The notes: generated from the sequence alone by a model not told the origin. 64,000 nucleotides of DNA from Bacillus_BU sp051233475 (GCF_051233475.1 NZ_JBKFGH010000018.1:136830-200829); one strand, 5' to 3'. Positions 17,367-25,936 are shown, numbered from the stretch's first letter. Program-made: numbers and translations.

Positions 17367-17855
17367 TTACTTGACCGATCGGTGCGGTCTTTTCGCTCGC
17401 GGCGGCCCTAACACCTCTGACCATATCAGACCGTCAATAAGATTATCACGGTCTATTTCTTGGGACTTCGCCTTAGGCACCTCTTCTTTCTGATGGGTAC
17501 CGGCTTGTTTAGATACTCGATGATCCTCGAAAAAAACTTGCTTGTTTTCGTTAGCATTTTTTTTGGTAGCCTCATATACATTTTCAAGTTGATGATATAT
17601 TTCCTTTTGAGTAGGAATCGGCTTTCTATTTGCATTTTGCTGTCTGTAAGGTCTGGATGTTTTCGTCTCGATCTGCTGCTGCATTTCCGGTTTCTTTGGA
17701 CGATCAGGACCGACAGGTGAAGCAGGATTTCTTCTTGGAATCGGATTATAACCCTTTTTATTTTCAGGATTAGCCGCTTTCGCACGCTGAAAAAGGGAAG
17801 AAATAGCTCCAATTAATATTATCAAAATGAATGGATTATCAAATAAAAATCTCAT
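17367..17855 (-). CDS. yqfB: YqfB-like hypothetical protein
   Basis: A 162-residue protein with one N-terminal membrane helix (5-22), a long low-complexity basic/polar middle rich in K, Q, P and N, and a conserved-looking tail with GLIWSEVLGPPRAKRP. I recognise it mainly by position, directly downstream of floA, where B. subtilis has yqfB as third gene of the yqeZ-floA-yqfB group. The strong ribosome binding site GAGGAGG supports translation. Its role is unknown; anchoring or assisting FloA microdomains is only a guess from context. Confidence 0.75.
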   Translation of the reverse strand: MRFLFDNPFILIILIGAISSLFQRAKAANPENKKGYNPIPRRNPASPVGPDRPKKPEMQQQIETKTSRPYRQQNANRKPIPTQKEIYHQLENVYEATKKNANENKQVFFEDHRVSKQAGTHQKEEVPKAKSQEIDRDNLIDGLIWSEVLGPPRAKRPHRSVK

Positions 17856-17884
17856 TTGAGATCCTCCTCATCAAATGACCGGTC

Positions 17885-18883
17885 CTATTCATTTTTATCA
17901 ATCTGTTTACGGTCACCTGTCATTTTACCGATCGAATCTCTCATATCGGTATCAGCATTTATGTTTTGGATATTCATATAATCCATCACACCGATATTTC
18001 CTTCACGAAGAGCTTCAGCCATAGCTAAAGGTACAGTTGCCTCTGCTTCCACCACTTTTGCACGCATTTCTTGAACCTTTGCCTTCATTTCCTGCTCTTG
18101 AGCAACCGCCATCGCCCGGCGTTCTTCCGCTTTCGCTTGGGCTATTTTTTTATCAGCTTCAGCTTGCTCTGTTTGTAATTCAGCACCAATATTTTTGCCG
18201 ATATCAACGTCCGCGATATCAATCGATAAGATTTCAAATGCAGTACCAGAATCGAGACCCTTCGAGAGTACCGTTTGCGAAATCATATCGGGATTTTCGA
18301 GTACTTTTTTATGATTTTCAGAGCTACCTATCGTACTAACAATTCCTTCACCAACACGAGCAACAATCGTTTCCTCTCCAGCACCCCCGACCAAACGCTC
18401 AATATTCGCTCGAACGGTGATTCTAGCCTTTGCCTTTACTTCAATCCCATCCATCGCTACACCTGCAATAAACGGCGTTTCAATAACCTTAGGATTTACA
18501 CTCATTTGCACCGCTTCGAGAACATCACGGCCGGCTAAATCGATTGCTGCACAGCGTTCAAAGGTTAATTCGATATTGGCACGGTGGGCAGCAATAAGCG
18601 CATTAACAACACGGTCAACATTACCTCCCGCTAGGTAATGGCTTTCTAGTTGATTTGTTGTTACATTTAAACCCGCTTTATGGGCCTTAATAAGCGGATT
18701 GATTACCCGGCTTGGGATTACACGGCGGAGTCTCATCCCAATTAATGTAAAAATACTGACTCTCACGCCTGCGGCCAAAGCTGAAATCCACAGCATGACC
18801 GGAACAAACGTAAACAAAATGCTTAACAGGATTAAGCCCAGCACAACCGCGATAATTAAAAAAGCAGAACCAGCTGTGATCAT
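17885..18883 (-). CDS. floA: Flotillin-like protein FloA
   Basis: A scaffold of functional membrane microdomains. It has an N-terminal membrane-inserting segment (about 4-36), an SPFH/PHB-like domain (to about 230), and a C-terminal charged coiled-coil region rich in alanine and glutamate (AEADKKIAQAKAEERRAMAV). Length is 332 residues, standard. It starts at ATG 18883 after GAGGAGG. In B. subtilis nfeD (yqeZ), floA and yqfB form a sigma-W operon; the same order here suggests the same stress control, though I did not identify the promoter. Confidence 0.96.
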   Translation of the reverse strand: MITAGSAFLIIAVVLGLILLSILFTFVPVMLWISALAAGVRVSIFTLIGMRLRRVIPSRVINPLIKAHKAGLNVTTNQLESHYLAGGNVDRVVNALIAAHRANIELTFERCAAIDLAGRDVLEAVQMSVNPKVIETPFIAGVAMDGIEVKAKARITVRANIERLVGGAGEETIVARVGEGIVSTIGSSENHKKVLENPDMISQTVLSKGLDSGTAFEILSIDIADVDIGKNIGAELQTEQAEADKKIAQAKAEERRAMAVAQEQEMKAKVQEMRAKVVEAEATVPLAMAEALREGNIGVMDYMNIQNINADTDMRDSIGKMTGDRKQIDKNE

Positions 18884-18958
18884 ATCTTTTTCCTCCTCTG
18901 AAAATATGTAATTATGCTACTAATTTTAGTAATACGAAAACAGACCTATTATAGACAT

Positions 18959-20269
18959 TTATCCTTGCTTACTTCTAACCACGACACGGACGCCTTCTAC
19001 CTTTACTACTATTACCTTTTGATCCTTGGAGATAAACTCGCCCTCACTTACAACATCAATTCTTTCAGTTCCAATTAGAACAGTTCCTGCCGGCCGCAGC
19101 GGGGTCAAAGTAATTCCTTCAAGTCCCAAAAGCTCCGTCCGATTACGGTTCGAAACATAGCCACTTTCAGTATTCGTAGAATCAGTCAGGATTATTTTTT
19201 TGAACAGGCTCATTTTTTTACCAAACACCCTTATCATAATGATTGAAGTGATTATCGATATCCCAATAGCGATTAAAATTGAAATTCCCATATGAACAAC
19301 ATTATCCGTTGCCAGAAAAAGACTACCCAATATAGAAATCGTTCCAATCGCCCCAACAATTCCACCCGGGACAAATATTTCTAGGATGACGAGGGCAATC
19401 CCTACAATAAATAAAATAAGTGTTTCAAATCCTGCAAGTCCCGCGACCATATGTCCGTAAAAAAACATTAATAGCGCTGATAAGCCCATAAAGCCGGGCA
19501 CCCCAAAACCTGGGGAATATAGCTCGAGAACAAGCCCCAAACTACCAATTGTTAATAATATTGGGACAACGACCGGATGGGTGATAAATCTGGCAACCTT
19601 TTCAGCAAAGCTTTCCTCAACGGAACGGACATCCGCATCAGCATAACCTAACTTCTGCAATAGTTCATCTAAATCTGCCACAGTCCCCTCAGAATAACCA
19701 ACTTCGACTGCTTGATCGGAGGTTAAGGTTAGTAAATTCCCAGCACCTGCTCCGTATTGCGGTAAATCAATGGTTTCATCCGCCATCGCCACTGCATAAA
19801 GGGGATCTCGATTGTTTTGAACCGCCGCACTTTTCATTGCCGCAAACCAATAAGACTCCGCTTTTTTTCCAGCGGTATTCCCCTGTTGATCAATAATGGC
19901 CGCTGAACCCATTGTCGACCCCGGAACCATATAAATTGCATCTGTGTTTAATGCTATGTACGCTCCTGCCGACAAAGCTTGTTTATTAACCAGGGTAATC
20001 GTCTTCACATCCGATGAGGTTAACAGCTTGCCAATCTCTCCAGCTGCATCTACCGCCCCACCCGGTGTATTCAGTTCAAAAATAATCGCATCTGCTTGTT
20101 CCGCTTCCGCTGTTGTTACTGCTCTTTTTAAGAAGGCGTATAATCCTTTTTCAACCGTTTCTTCAACTGGAACAACATAAACCGTTTTTTGGTTTCCAAA
20201 GGCAGGTTGTGGGATCATTAAAATACTAAAAACAAATAAGAGCATGATGAGATTCATAAATTTTCTCAT
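18959..20269 (-). CDS. yqeZ: NfeD family membrane serine protease-like protein (YqeZ)
   Basis: It has a signal peptide (1-25) followed by a ClpP-like serine protease domain (about 28-210) with ELNTPGGAVDAA and ALSAGAYIALNTDAIYMVPG, then four to five membrane helices (about 235-360) and a C-terminal NfeD OB-fold that ends in a motif typical of the family. Length is 436 residues. Such proteins pair with flotillins, and floA follows directly. In B. subtilis this operon contributes to resistance to the bacteriocin sublancin. Confidence 0.93.
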   Translation of the reverse strand: MRKFMNLIMLLFVFSILMIPQPAFGNQKTVYVVPVEETVEKGLYAFLKRAVTTAEAEQADAIIFELNTPGGAVDAAGEIGKLLTSSDVKTITLVNKQALSAGAYIALNTDAIYMVPGSTMGSAAIIDQQGNTAGKKAESYWFAAMKSAAVQNNRDPLYAVAMADETIDLPQYGAGAGNLLTLTSDQAVEVGYSEGTVADLDELLQKLGYADADVRSVEESFAEKVARFITHPVVVPILLTIGSLGLVLELYSPGFGVPGFMGLSALLMFFYGHMVAGLAGFETLILFIVGIALVILEIFVPGGIVGAIGTISILGSLFLATDNVVHMGISILIAIGISIITSIIMIRVFGKKMSLFKKIILTDSTNTESGYVSNRNRTELLGLEGITLTPLRPAGTVLIGTERIDVVSEGEFISKDQKVIVVKVEGVRVVVRSKQG

Positions 20270-20377
20270 TCTGTTTCCCCCCTTTCTTGGCCTCCATAAT
20301 AGTATTTACGGATAGAAAAACAAAAAGTTTCAATTTCCTTCAAATCATTATGCCCTTTTCCGGTCTTTTATTACAAA

Positions 20378-20408
20378 GTGAAAAACCGCAGAGATACTCT
20401 CTGCGGCT
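20378..20408 (-). terminator. Intrinsic terminator after yqeY
   Basis: CCGCAGAGA pairs perfectly with TCTCTGCGG across TAC; TTTTTC follows on the minus strand. It ends the rpsU-yqeY transcript before yqeZ. Confidence 0.9.
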
Positions 20409-20421
20409 GTTGATGTCGGCA

Positions 20422-20865
20422 TTATGAAAGGTGTTGTTGAACAAGTTTATTTACGAGTGTTCCGTCTGCTTTACCCTTTACTTTCGGCATAATCGCAGAC
20501 ATTACTTTTCCCATCTCAGCTTTTGATGTTGCACCTACTTCTGAAATCGTTTGTTTAACGATCTCAGCCACTTCTTCTTCAGATAGCTGTTTCGGCATGT
20601 ACAATTCGACAAACGTCAATTCTGTACGCAATTTTTCAGCCAAATCTTCACGACCGGCTTTTTCAAATTCATGGAGGGAGTCCTTGCGTTGTTTCATTTC
20701 GCGAGAAAGGACTGTTAACTCTTCTTCTTCGACAAGCTCGCGACCAAGCTTAATCGCTTCATTTTGCAATGAAGCCTTAATCATCCGAATAACGGAGAGT
20801 TTGTCTTTTTCCTTATTCTTCATCGCTTGTTTCATATCGTTATTTAAACGCTCGAGAAGACTCAT
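20422..20865 (-). CDS. yqeY: GatB/YqeY domain protein
   Basis: A 147-residue protein homologous to the tRNA-binding C-terminal domain of GatB, without the amidotransferase part. Visible signatures are SVIRMIKASLQNEAI, EKAGREDLAEK and the C-terminal KVMSAIMPKVKGKADG. A direct role in tRNA metabolism is inferred from the domain. It starts at ATG 20865, 15 bases after rpsU, with which it is cotranscribed, as in B. subtilis. Confidence 0.94.
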   Translation of the reverse strand: MSLLERLNNDMKQAMKNKEKDKLSVIRMIKASLQNEAIKLGRELVEEEELTVLSREMKQRKDSLHEFEKAGREDLAEKLRTELTFVELYMPKQLSEEEVAEIVKQTISEVGATSKAEMGKVMSAIMPKVKGKADGTLVNKLVQQHLS

Positions 20866-20880
20866 GAATTACACCCTCTC

Positions 20881-21054
20881 TTACCACTTACGTTTTCTTG
20901 CTGCTTCTGATTTCTTCTTACGCTTTACACTAGGCTTTTCGTAGAATTCGCGCTTTCTAGCTTCTTGAATCGTACCAGACTTAGATACAGTACGTTTAAA
21001 GCGACGAAGAGCATCTTCAAGCGATTCGTTTTTACGAACGACGGTTTTAGACAT
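20881..21054 (-). CDS. rpsU: 30S ribosomal protein S21
   Basis: Small-subunit protein bS21, 57 residues, highly basic, starting MSKTVVRKNESLEDALRRFK and ending with a run of K and R. The start ATG at 21054 has the strong site GGGAGGGAAAGA. It heads the rpsU-yqeY unit and is divergent from yqeW. Confidence 0.97.
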   Translation of the reverse strand: MSKTVVRKNESLEDALRRFKRTVSKSGTIQEARKREFYEKPSVKRKKKSEAARKRKW

Positions 21055-21289
21055 TCTCTTTCCCTCCCTCCGAAAACAACACACTAACATCGAGGACATG
21101 GAATCCCATGTACTTTGACAATTATAATATAACGGAGATATAAGGTCAACTCAATTTGAGCTTGTTCCTACGATTCGTGAAAAAATCTTCTTTTTCGACT
21201 ATATTTTATACTCATCGCCACATTTTTATTATAACGGCATGTCTATTTTATTTTCCCAACGCATATAAACATTAAAGGGAGTGAAGGAC

Positions 21290-22219
21290 ATGTTATATTT
21301 TTTATTATTTATCTTTCTTATTGCAGTTTTCATAATGGGCATGTCCATTTTAAGAGCAGGCCTATTTCAATTATCAGGGGAGAGATTTAAAAAACTGCTT
21401 GAGCGGGTCACAAATTCTCCGTTTAAGGCGATGCTGACAAGTATTTTTGTAACAGCCCTTTTGCATAGCAGCTCTGCAGTCATGGTAATTACAATTGGAC
21501 TAATCTCTGCCGGAATGCTCACTTTTCCAAGATCAATCGGAATCATTTTAGGTACTAATATTGGAACCACCTTTACCACCGAAATTATTACTTTTAATAT
21601 TAATCAATACCTCGTCCCAATGGCTGTAATCGGCGCGATTTTAATGGTTTTCCAAAATGTTAAGTTCAGGAGCAGCGGGTTTATTTTATTCGGCATGTCC
21701 GCCGTTTTTATTGCAATACAAGGATTTGAGTTTCTTTCAACTCCACTTACTGAATTACCGATTGTTGAAAATATATTATTAATGCTAAACAGGAGTCATC
21801 TATTAAGCATAGTATTTGGCGCAATTTTAACTGCATTAATTCAATCCAGTACAGCAATGACTGGAATTACAATGGGATTTTTATCAGGAGGTATCCTTAA
21901 TCTCGACTCAGGAATAGCGATTATGCTTGGTTCGAATATTGGTACGTGCATCACAGGGTATTTAGCTTCCATTGGTTCCGGGAAGGAATCAAAATTATGT
22001 GCGTACGCTCATATTTGGTTAAACGTTGTAGGTGTGCTCATCTTTATCCCGTTTGTTGACTGGATGTCTTCCATGGCTCAAAATGTTGCCAAAAGTCCGG
22101 ATGTCCAACTCGCTCATACGAGCCTGCTCTTTAATGTGATTTCCTCATTAGTCGTTTTGCCGTTTTCAGAGCAATTTGGTAAATGGATTATGTTTGTTCA
22201 TGGGAGGGGGAAAAAGTGA
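21290..22219 (+). CDS. yqeW: Na/Pi cotransporter family protein YqeW
   Basis: A predicted sodium-phosphate symporter with about eight hydrophobic segments and two inverted half-repeats. Each half carries the signature with paired glutamine or serine turns: LLHSSSAVMVITIGLISAG in the first half and LIQSSTAMTGITMGFLSGG in the second. Each is followed by G(S/T)NIGT. Length is 309 residues from the ATG at 21290 (AAAGGGAG); a GTG three codons earlier is possible. It lacks the C-terminal PhoU-like domain of longer family members. A G-rich motif and then a terminator-like hairpin follow the stop. Confidence 0.85.
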   Translation: MLYFLLFIFLIAVFIMGMSILRAGLFQLSGERFKKLLERVTNSPFKAMLTSIFVTALLHSSSAVMVITIGLISAGMLTFPRSIGIILGTNIGTTFTTEIITFNINQYLVPMAVIGAILMVFQNVKFRSSGFILFGMSAVFIAIQGFEFLSTPLTELPIVENILLMLNRSHLLSIVFGAILTALIQSSTAMTGITMGFLSGGILNLDSGIAIMLGSNIGTCITGYLASIGSGKESKLCAYAHIWLNVVGVLIFIPFVDWMSSMAQNVAKSPDVQLAHTSLLFNVISSLVVLPFSEQFGKWIMFVHGRGKK

Positions 22220-22240
22220 GAGTGAATTGAGGGGCTGGAC

Positions 22241-22269
22241 GGGGGTTGGGCAGGACTGGGATTGGGGGG
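22241..22269 (+). other. G-quadruplex motif after yqeW
   Basis: Four G-runs with short loops on the plus strand: GGGGG-TT-GGG-CAGGACT-GGG-ATT-GGGGGG, with another GGGG ten bases upstream. It meets the usual rule of four runs of three or more G separated by 1-7 bases. It would be transcribed as part of the yqeW 3' untranslated region, just before the terminator hairpin at 22280. Confidence 0.7.
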
Positions 22270-22279
22270 CATTCAAAAT

Positions 22280-22313
22280 AGGTTACTTAACGCTCTTTTA
22301 GTGACCTTTTTTT
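22280..22313 (+). terminator. Intrinsic terminator after yqeW
   Basis: AGGTTACTTAA pairs with TTTAGTGACCT, mostly perfectly, across the 6-base loop CGCTCT and is followed by a run of T. It is also the first of three hairpins at 52-base intervals. Confidence 0.75.
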
Positions 22314-22412
22314 GGGACCGTGTACCAAAACAGGGTACTAAATCCTCCTTTAGCGCCTTATTCTAGGGTAGGAGGACCTTATTAGGGCACTAAACACAAC
22401 TTTAGTGCCCTA
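22280..22412. repeat. Three hairpin units at 52-bp intervals
   Basis: Right arms of the form TTTAG(T/C)G(A/C)CC begin at 22297, 22349 and 22401, exactly 52 bases apart, each preceded by a 6-base loop and a matching ACTAAA-type left arm. The third is a perfect 12-base stem, TAGGGCACTAAA/TTTAGTGCCCTA (22383-22412). The first doubles as the yqeW terminator; the middle copy is imperfect. Confidence 0.75.
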
Positions 22413-22446
22413 TTCTACGTGTCATCTTCTAGTCCACATCCACTTA
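22409..22446. repeat. Direct repeat, left flank of the 52-bp array
   Basis: The segment CCTATTCTACGTGTC..TCTTCTA..ACATCCACT recurs with few changes at 22846-22884. The two copies bracket the tandem array. Confidence 0.75.
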
Positions 22447-22835
22447 TGCGGTTTTCCAGCTTGGTTTTGGCCAGTAAGAACCTGCTATTGGCCACTTTGG
22501 CGGTTTTCTTGCTTCGTTTTGGCCAGTAGGAACCTCCTATTGGCCACTTTGGCTTTCGCTCTGCTTCGTTTTGGCCAGTAAGAACCTCCTATTGGCCACT
22601 TTGGCTTTCGCTCTGCTTCGTTTTGGCCAGTAGGAACCTCCTATTGGCCACTTTGGCGGTTTTCCTGCTTCGTTTTGGCCAGTAAGAACCTCCTATTGGC
22701 CACTTTGGCTTTCGCTCTACTTGGTTTTGGCCAGTAGGAACCTCCTATTGGCCACTTTGGCGGTTTTCCTGCTTCGTTTTGGCCAGTAGGAACCTCCTAT
22801 TGGCCACTTTTGCTCTCTTCCAGCTTCGTTTTGGA
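22447..22835. repeat. 52-bp tandem array with a hairpin in each unit
   Basis: TTTTGGCCAGTA(A/G)GAACC starts at 22465, 22517, 22569, 22621, 22673, 22725 and 22777, a period of exactly 52, with a decayed eighth copy at 22829. Every unit holds TGGCCAGTAGGA-ACC-TCCTATTGGCCA, a 12-base stem with at most one or two wobble or mismatch pairs and a 3-base loop. The 18-base linkers are of two types (GGCGGTTTTC..GCTTCG and GGCTTTCGCTCTGCTTCG). It occupies the gap between the yqeW 3' end and the deoC 3' end. No gene is seen within it. Confidence 0.95.
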
Positions 22836-22845
22836 CAATTACGGA

Positions 22846-22884
22846 CCTATTCTACGTGTCCGTCTTCTATTCTACATCCACTAA
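22846..22884. repeat. Direct repeat, right flank of the 52-bp array
   Basis: Second copy of the segment at 22409-22446 (CCTATTCTACGTGTC..TCTTCTA..ACATCCACT). It is directly preceded by TTACGGA and contains GTGTCCG, giving an ACGGAC/GTCCGT hairpin reminiscent of the elements at 11.4 and 53.9 kb. Confidence 0.7.
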
Positions 22885-22953
22885 AGCCTCTTTTAGCGAC
22901 CTATTCTAATTCCATTAACACTATTACGTTAAACCAGTCCTTAACCTCTTGAA

Positions 22954-23625
22954 TTAATAATCCGAATCACTTGTCAGTCCTTTAACGATTGCGATGCCTG
23001 CTGAAGCTCCAATTCTTGTCGCTCCTGCTTCGATCATGTTTTTAGCATCTTCTGTATTTCTTACCCCACCAGAGGCTTTCACGCCGATGTCTGGTCCAAC
23101 AGTTTTTCTCATAAGAGCGATATCAGCAATTGTTGCCCCTCCTGTTGAAAAACCAGTAGAGGTTTTTACATAATCAGCTCCAGCTTTAACTGCAATTTGA
23201 CATGCCCGCACTTTTTCTTCATCTGTTAATAGACTTGTTTCAATAATGACCTTGGTTAACGCTTTTCCTTTAGTAGCATCAACAACTGCCTTAATATCTC
23301 GTTCTACTAACTCATCATCCATACTCTTTAATGCACCGATATTAATGACCATATCTACTTCTTCTGCACCATTTTCAATCGCATTTTTCGTTTCAAACGC
23401 CTTTGTTTCAGGAGTGTTTGCACCGAGAGGAAAGCCAATAACTGTGCAAACCTTCACAGGACTATCCTTTAAAAGCTGACTTGCATAGCTGACCCAGGTT
23501 GGGTTTACACAAACAGAGGCAAATGTAAATTCCCTCGCTTCCTTGCATAGCACTTCGATTTGCTCTTTTTTTGCATCGGCTTTTAGCAATGTATGATCAA
23601 TCATTGACGCAACATTTGTTGTCAT
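22954..23625 (-). CDS. deoC: Deoxyribose-phosphate aldolase
   Basis: Cleaves 2-deoxyribose 5-phosphate to glyceraldehyde 3-phosphate and acetaldehyde in deoxynucleoside catabolism. The class I aldolase residues are visible: Asp92 (VDMVINIG), the Schiff-base Lys154 (ADYVKTSTGFS) and Lys183 (GVKASGGVRN). Length is 223 residues, typical. It starts at ATG 23625 after AGGAGA. In B. subtilis deoC is in the dra-nupC-pdp operon elsewhere; here it stands alone between mtaB and the repeat array. Confidence 0.96.
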   Translation of the reverse strand: MTTNVASMIDHTLLKADAKKEQIEVLCKEAREFTFASVCVNPTWVSYASQLLKDSPVKVCTVIGFPLGANTPETKAFETKNAIENGAEEVDMVINIGALKSMDDELVERDIKAVVDATKGKALTKVIIETSLLTDEEKVRACQIAVKAGADYVKTSTGFSTGGATIADIALMRKTVGPDIGVKASGGVRNTEDAKNMIEAGATRIGASAGIAIVKGLTSDSDY

Positions 23626-23745
23626 TATGTATCTCCTTTCAGACTTTTAAGATGTCCGTACCTCTACAATATAACATTCGACTAAAGAAAATTCGAGGCA
23701 TTTTTTATACCTCTTTTAGTTTTTAATGAAATTAGATAATTTATA

Positions 23746-23783
23746 CAAAAACAGACTGTCGAATTTAGCTTCGACAGTCTGTT
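23746..23783 (-). terminator. Intrinsic terminator after mtaB
   Basis: A perfect 13-base stem, ACAGACTGTCGAA/TTCGACAGTCTGT, with a 6-base loop; five T follow on the minus strand. Confidence 0.9.
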
Positions 23784-23791
23784 ATAGTTTT

Positions 23792-25153
23792 TTAAATAGC
23801 GGTTTCCTCTTTGTGATCCGTTATAAATTCATCATTTACGACGCGAATAAACTGACCTTCATTGTATGGGTATCCAGCTTTAGTAATTTTTACTTTAACA
23901 ATTTTGCCAATCATCGCTTCCGTTCCTGCAAAGACTACCTTTAAATAATTGTCAGTGTATCCGACATAAAGGGGATGATCTGCATCTCCCTCAAACTTTT
24001 CTTCAGGAATCACCTCAAGCACTTCACCTTCGAATTGTGATGCGTATTCCGCTGCAAGTTGATCAGAAAGCGAGATGAGACGGTGAACACGTTCATTTTT
24101 TACATCCTCATCCACCTGATCCTCCATTCGAGCGGCAGGGGTTCCGGTCCGCTTCGAATAAGGGAAAACATGAAGCTCAGAAAATTTATGATCATTGATA
24201 AAATTAAAGGTTTCCATAAATTCTTCTTCTGTTTCACCAGGGAAGCCGACAATAACATCAGAAGTGATTGCCAAACCAGGCAATACCTCCTTTAAGCGGT
24301 TAAGACGCTCTCCGAAAAACTCCATAGTATATTTTCGTCGCATTCTTTTCAGAACAGTATTTGAACCGGATTGAAGTGGAACATGAAGATGACGGACAAT
24401 AATGTCTGATTGATTAATTGCTTCGATCACTTCATCGGTAATTTGACTGGCTTCAATTGAAGAAATCCGAAGGCGCTTCAATCCTTTGACCTCTTTTTCA
24501 AGATCGCGCAACAGCATAGCCAGGTTATAATCCTTCATGTCTTCGCCATAGCCTCCAGTATGGATACCGGTTAGAACGATTTCTTGATAACCTGCATCAA
24601 CAAGCTGCTGAGCTTGGCGAATGACTTCTTTCGGATCACGAGAACGCATTAAGCCACGTGCCCAAGGGATAATACAGAAGGTGCAGAAATTATTGCAGCC
24701 TTCTTGAATCTTTAAGGAAGCTCGTGTTCGATCAGTAAAAGCAGGAACATCTAACTCTTCATAAACACGGCTTTTCATGATATTTCTTACAGCGTTGATC
24801 GGCTCACGCTCTTTTTTATATTGCTCAATGTATTCTAGCATTTTAATCCGGTCTTGGGTTCCAACAACGATATCAACCCCAGGGATTGCTAAAATCTCAG
24901 CAGGAGACGTTTGCGCATAACAACCTGTTACACAAATGACGGCATTAGGATTTTTCCTAACAGCACGACGGATTACTTGACGGCTTTTCTTATCACCCGT
25001 ATTGGTAACGGTACAAGTATTGATGATATATACATCAGAAGTTGATTCAAATTCAACTCGGTCATAGCCTTGTTCTTTAAATAATTGCCAAATCGCTTCA
25101 GTTTCATAGTGGTTTACTTTACATCCAAGTGTATGAAACGCAACAGTAGGCAT
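23792..25153 (-). CDS. mtaB: tRNA (N6-threonylcarbamoyladenosine(37)-C2)-methylthiotransferase MtaB
   Basis: A radical-SAM enzyme that adds a methylthio group to t6A37 of tRNA. The N-terminal UPF0004 domain has the three cysteines of the auxiliary cluster (Cys11 in LGCKVNHYETEA, NTCTVTN, CVTGCYAQ). The radical-SAM motif is CNNFCTFCIIPWARG near 150, and a C-terminal TRAM domain follows. Length is 453 residues. The start is the ATG at 25153 after GAGGTGATT. It lies five bases after rsmE. Confidence 0.96.
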   Translation of the reverse strand: MPTVAFHTLGCKVNHYETEAIWQLFKEQGYDRVEFESTSDVYIINTCTVTNTGDKKSRQVIRRAVRKNPNAVICVTGCYAQTSPAEILAIPGVDIVVGTQDRIKMLEYIEQYKKEREPINAVRNIMKSRVYEELDVPAFTDRTRASLKIQEGCNNFCTFCIIPWARGLMRSRDPKEVIRQAQQLVDAGYQEIVLTGIHTGGYGEDMKDYNLAMLLRDLEKEVKGLKRLRISSIEASQITDEVIEAINQSDIIVRHLHVPLQSGSNTVLKRMRRKYTMEFFGERLNRLKEVLPGLAITSDVIVGFPGETEEEFMETFNFINDHKFSELHVFPYSKRTGTPAARMEDQVDEDVKNERVHRLISLSDQLAAEYASQFEGEVLEVIPEEKFEGDADHPLYVGYTDNYLKVVFAGTEAMIGKIVKVKITKAGYPYNEGQFIRVVNDEFITDHKEETAI

Positions 25154-25158
25154 AATAA

Positions 25159-25908
25159 TCACCTCAATAATTCAAAATGATAGGACACAGCTGATAGTAA
25201 GTAAAGAGGAGCCGTTTCTGTCCTGAGTATACGCGGTCCTAATCCACAAGCTAAAAATCCATTTTCAGTCAATAATGAGATTTCGTTTGAAGCTAAACCG
25301 CCTTCCGGACCAAAAATAACAAACAACGACTGACCAGGTTTAAGTTCTTTCAGTACTTTAGCCAGTTTAGCCGATTCTCCTTGTTTAGCTTCTTCTTCAT
25401 AAGCAACTAATTTTATATCATAGTCATTAGACATTTTGATAAGATTAGATAGTGTCACTGGCGAATACACAGCAGGAATTTTATATCGATAAGATTGTTC
25501 GGCCGCTTCTTTGGCGATTTTTTGCCAACGGTCGACTTTTTTTTCTGCTTTTTTTTCATCCCATTTAACAATCGAACGGGCTGCAAGAAAAGGGACAAAA
25601 TCAGTTGCACCAAGCTCTGTTCCTTTTTGAATGATCCATTCAAGCTTGTCCCCTTTTGGCAATCCGCTCGCAATGGTAACGCGAATCGGAAGTTCTGTGG
25701 ACCCTTCTTCCCATTTTACAACGTTAGCCACCACTTGTTCATCGGTAATTTCTGCAATTACGCAAAGGGCACTTTTTTCATCTTTTGTAACACAGACAAT
25801 ATTTTCGCCAGCTTTCATTCTCATTACGCGGGTAATATGGTGATAATCCTCGCCATTGATAAAAAAACGATCATGGTCGGATCCGCTATTAATAAAATAA
25901 CGCTGCAT
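25159..25908 (-). CDS. rsmE: 16S rRNA (uracil(1498)-N3)-methyltransferase RsmE
   Basis: A SPOUT-class methyltransferase acting on U1498 of 16S rRNA. It has an N-terminal PUA-like domain and a C-terminal knotted domain with VIFGPEGGLASNEI and LGPRILRTETAPL. Length is 249 residues. I chose the ATG at 25908 (GAAGGAAGAGGC); the longer open frame adds 28 unconserved residues that run through a terminator hairpin. It follows prmA in the extended dnaK operon order and is coupled to mtaB. Confidence 0.96.
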   Translation of the reverse strand: MQRYFINSGSDHDRFFINGEDYHHITRVMRMKAGENIVCVTKDEKSALCVIAEITDEQVVANVVKWEEGSTELPIRVTIASGLPKGDKLEWIIQKGTELGATDFVPFLAARSIVKWDEKKAEKKVDRWQKIAKEAAEQSYRYKIPAVYSPVTLSNLIKMSNDYDIKLVAYEEEAKQGESAKLAKVLKELKPGQSLFVIFGPEGGLASNEISLLTENGFLACGLGPRILRTETAPLYLLSAVSYHFELLR

Positions 25909-25936
25909 GCCTCTTCCTTCTTTCCGGATATTAATA

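Noticed and set aside
22447..22835. Possible CRISPR array in the yqeW-deoC gap
   Set aside because: The 52-bp units have repeated 18-base linkers of only two types, not unique spacers, and there are no cas genes nearby. It is a tandem repeat.
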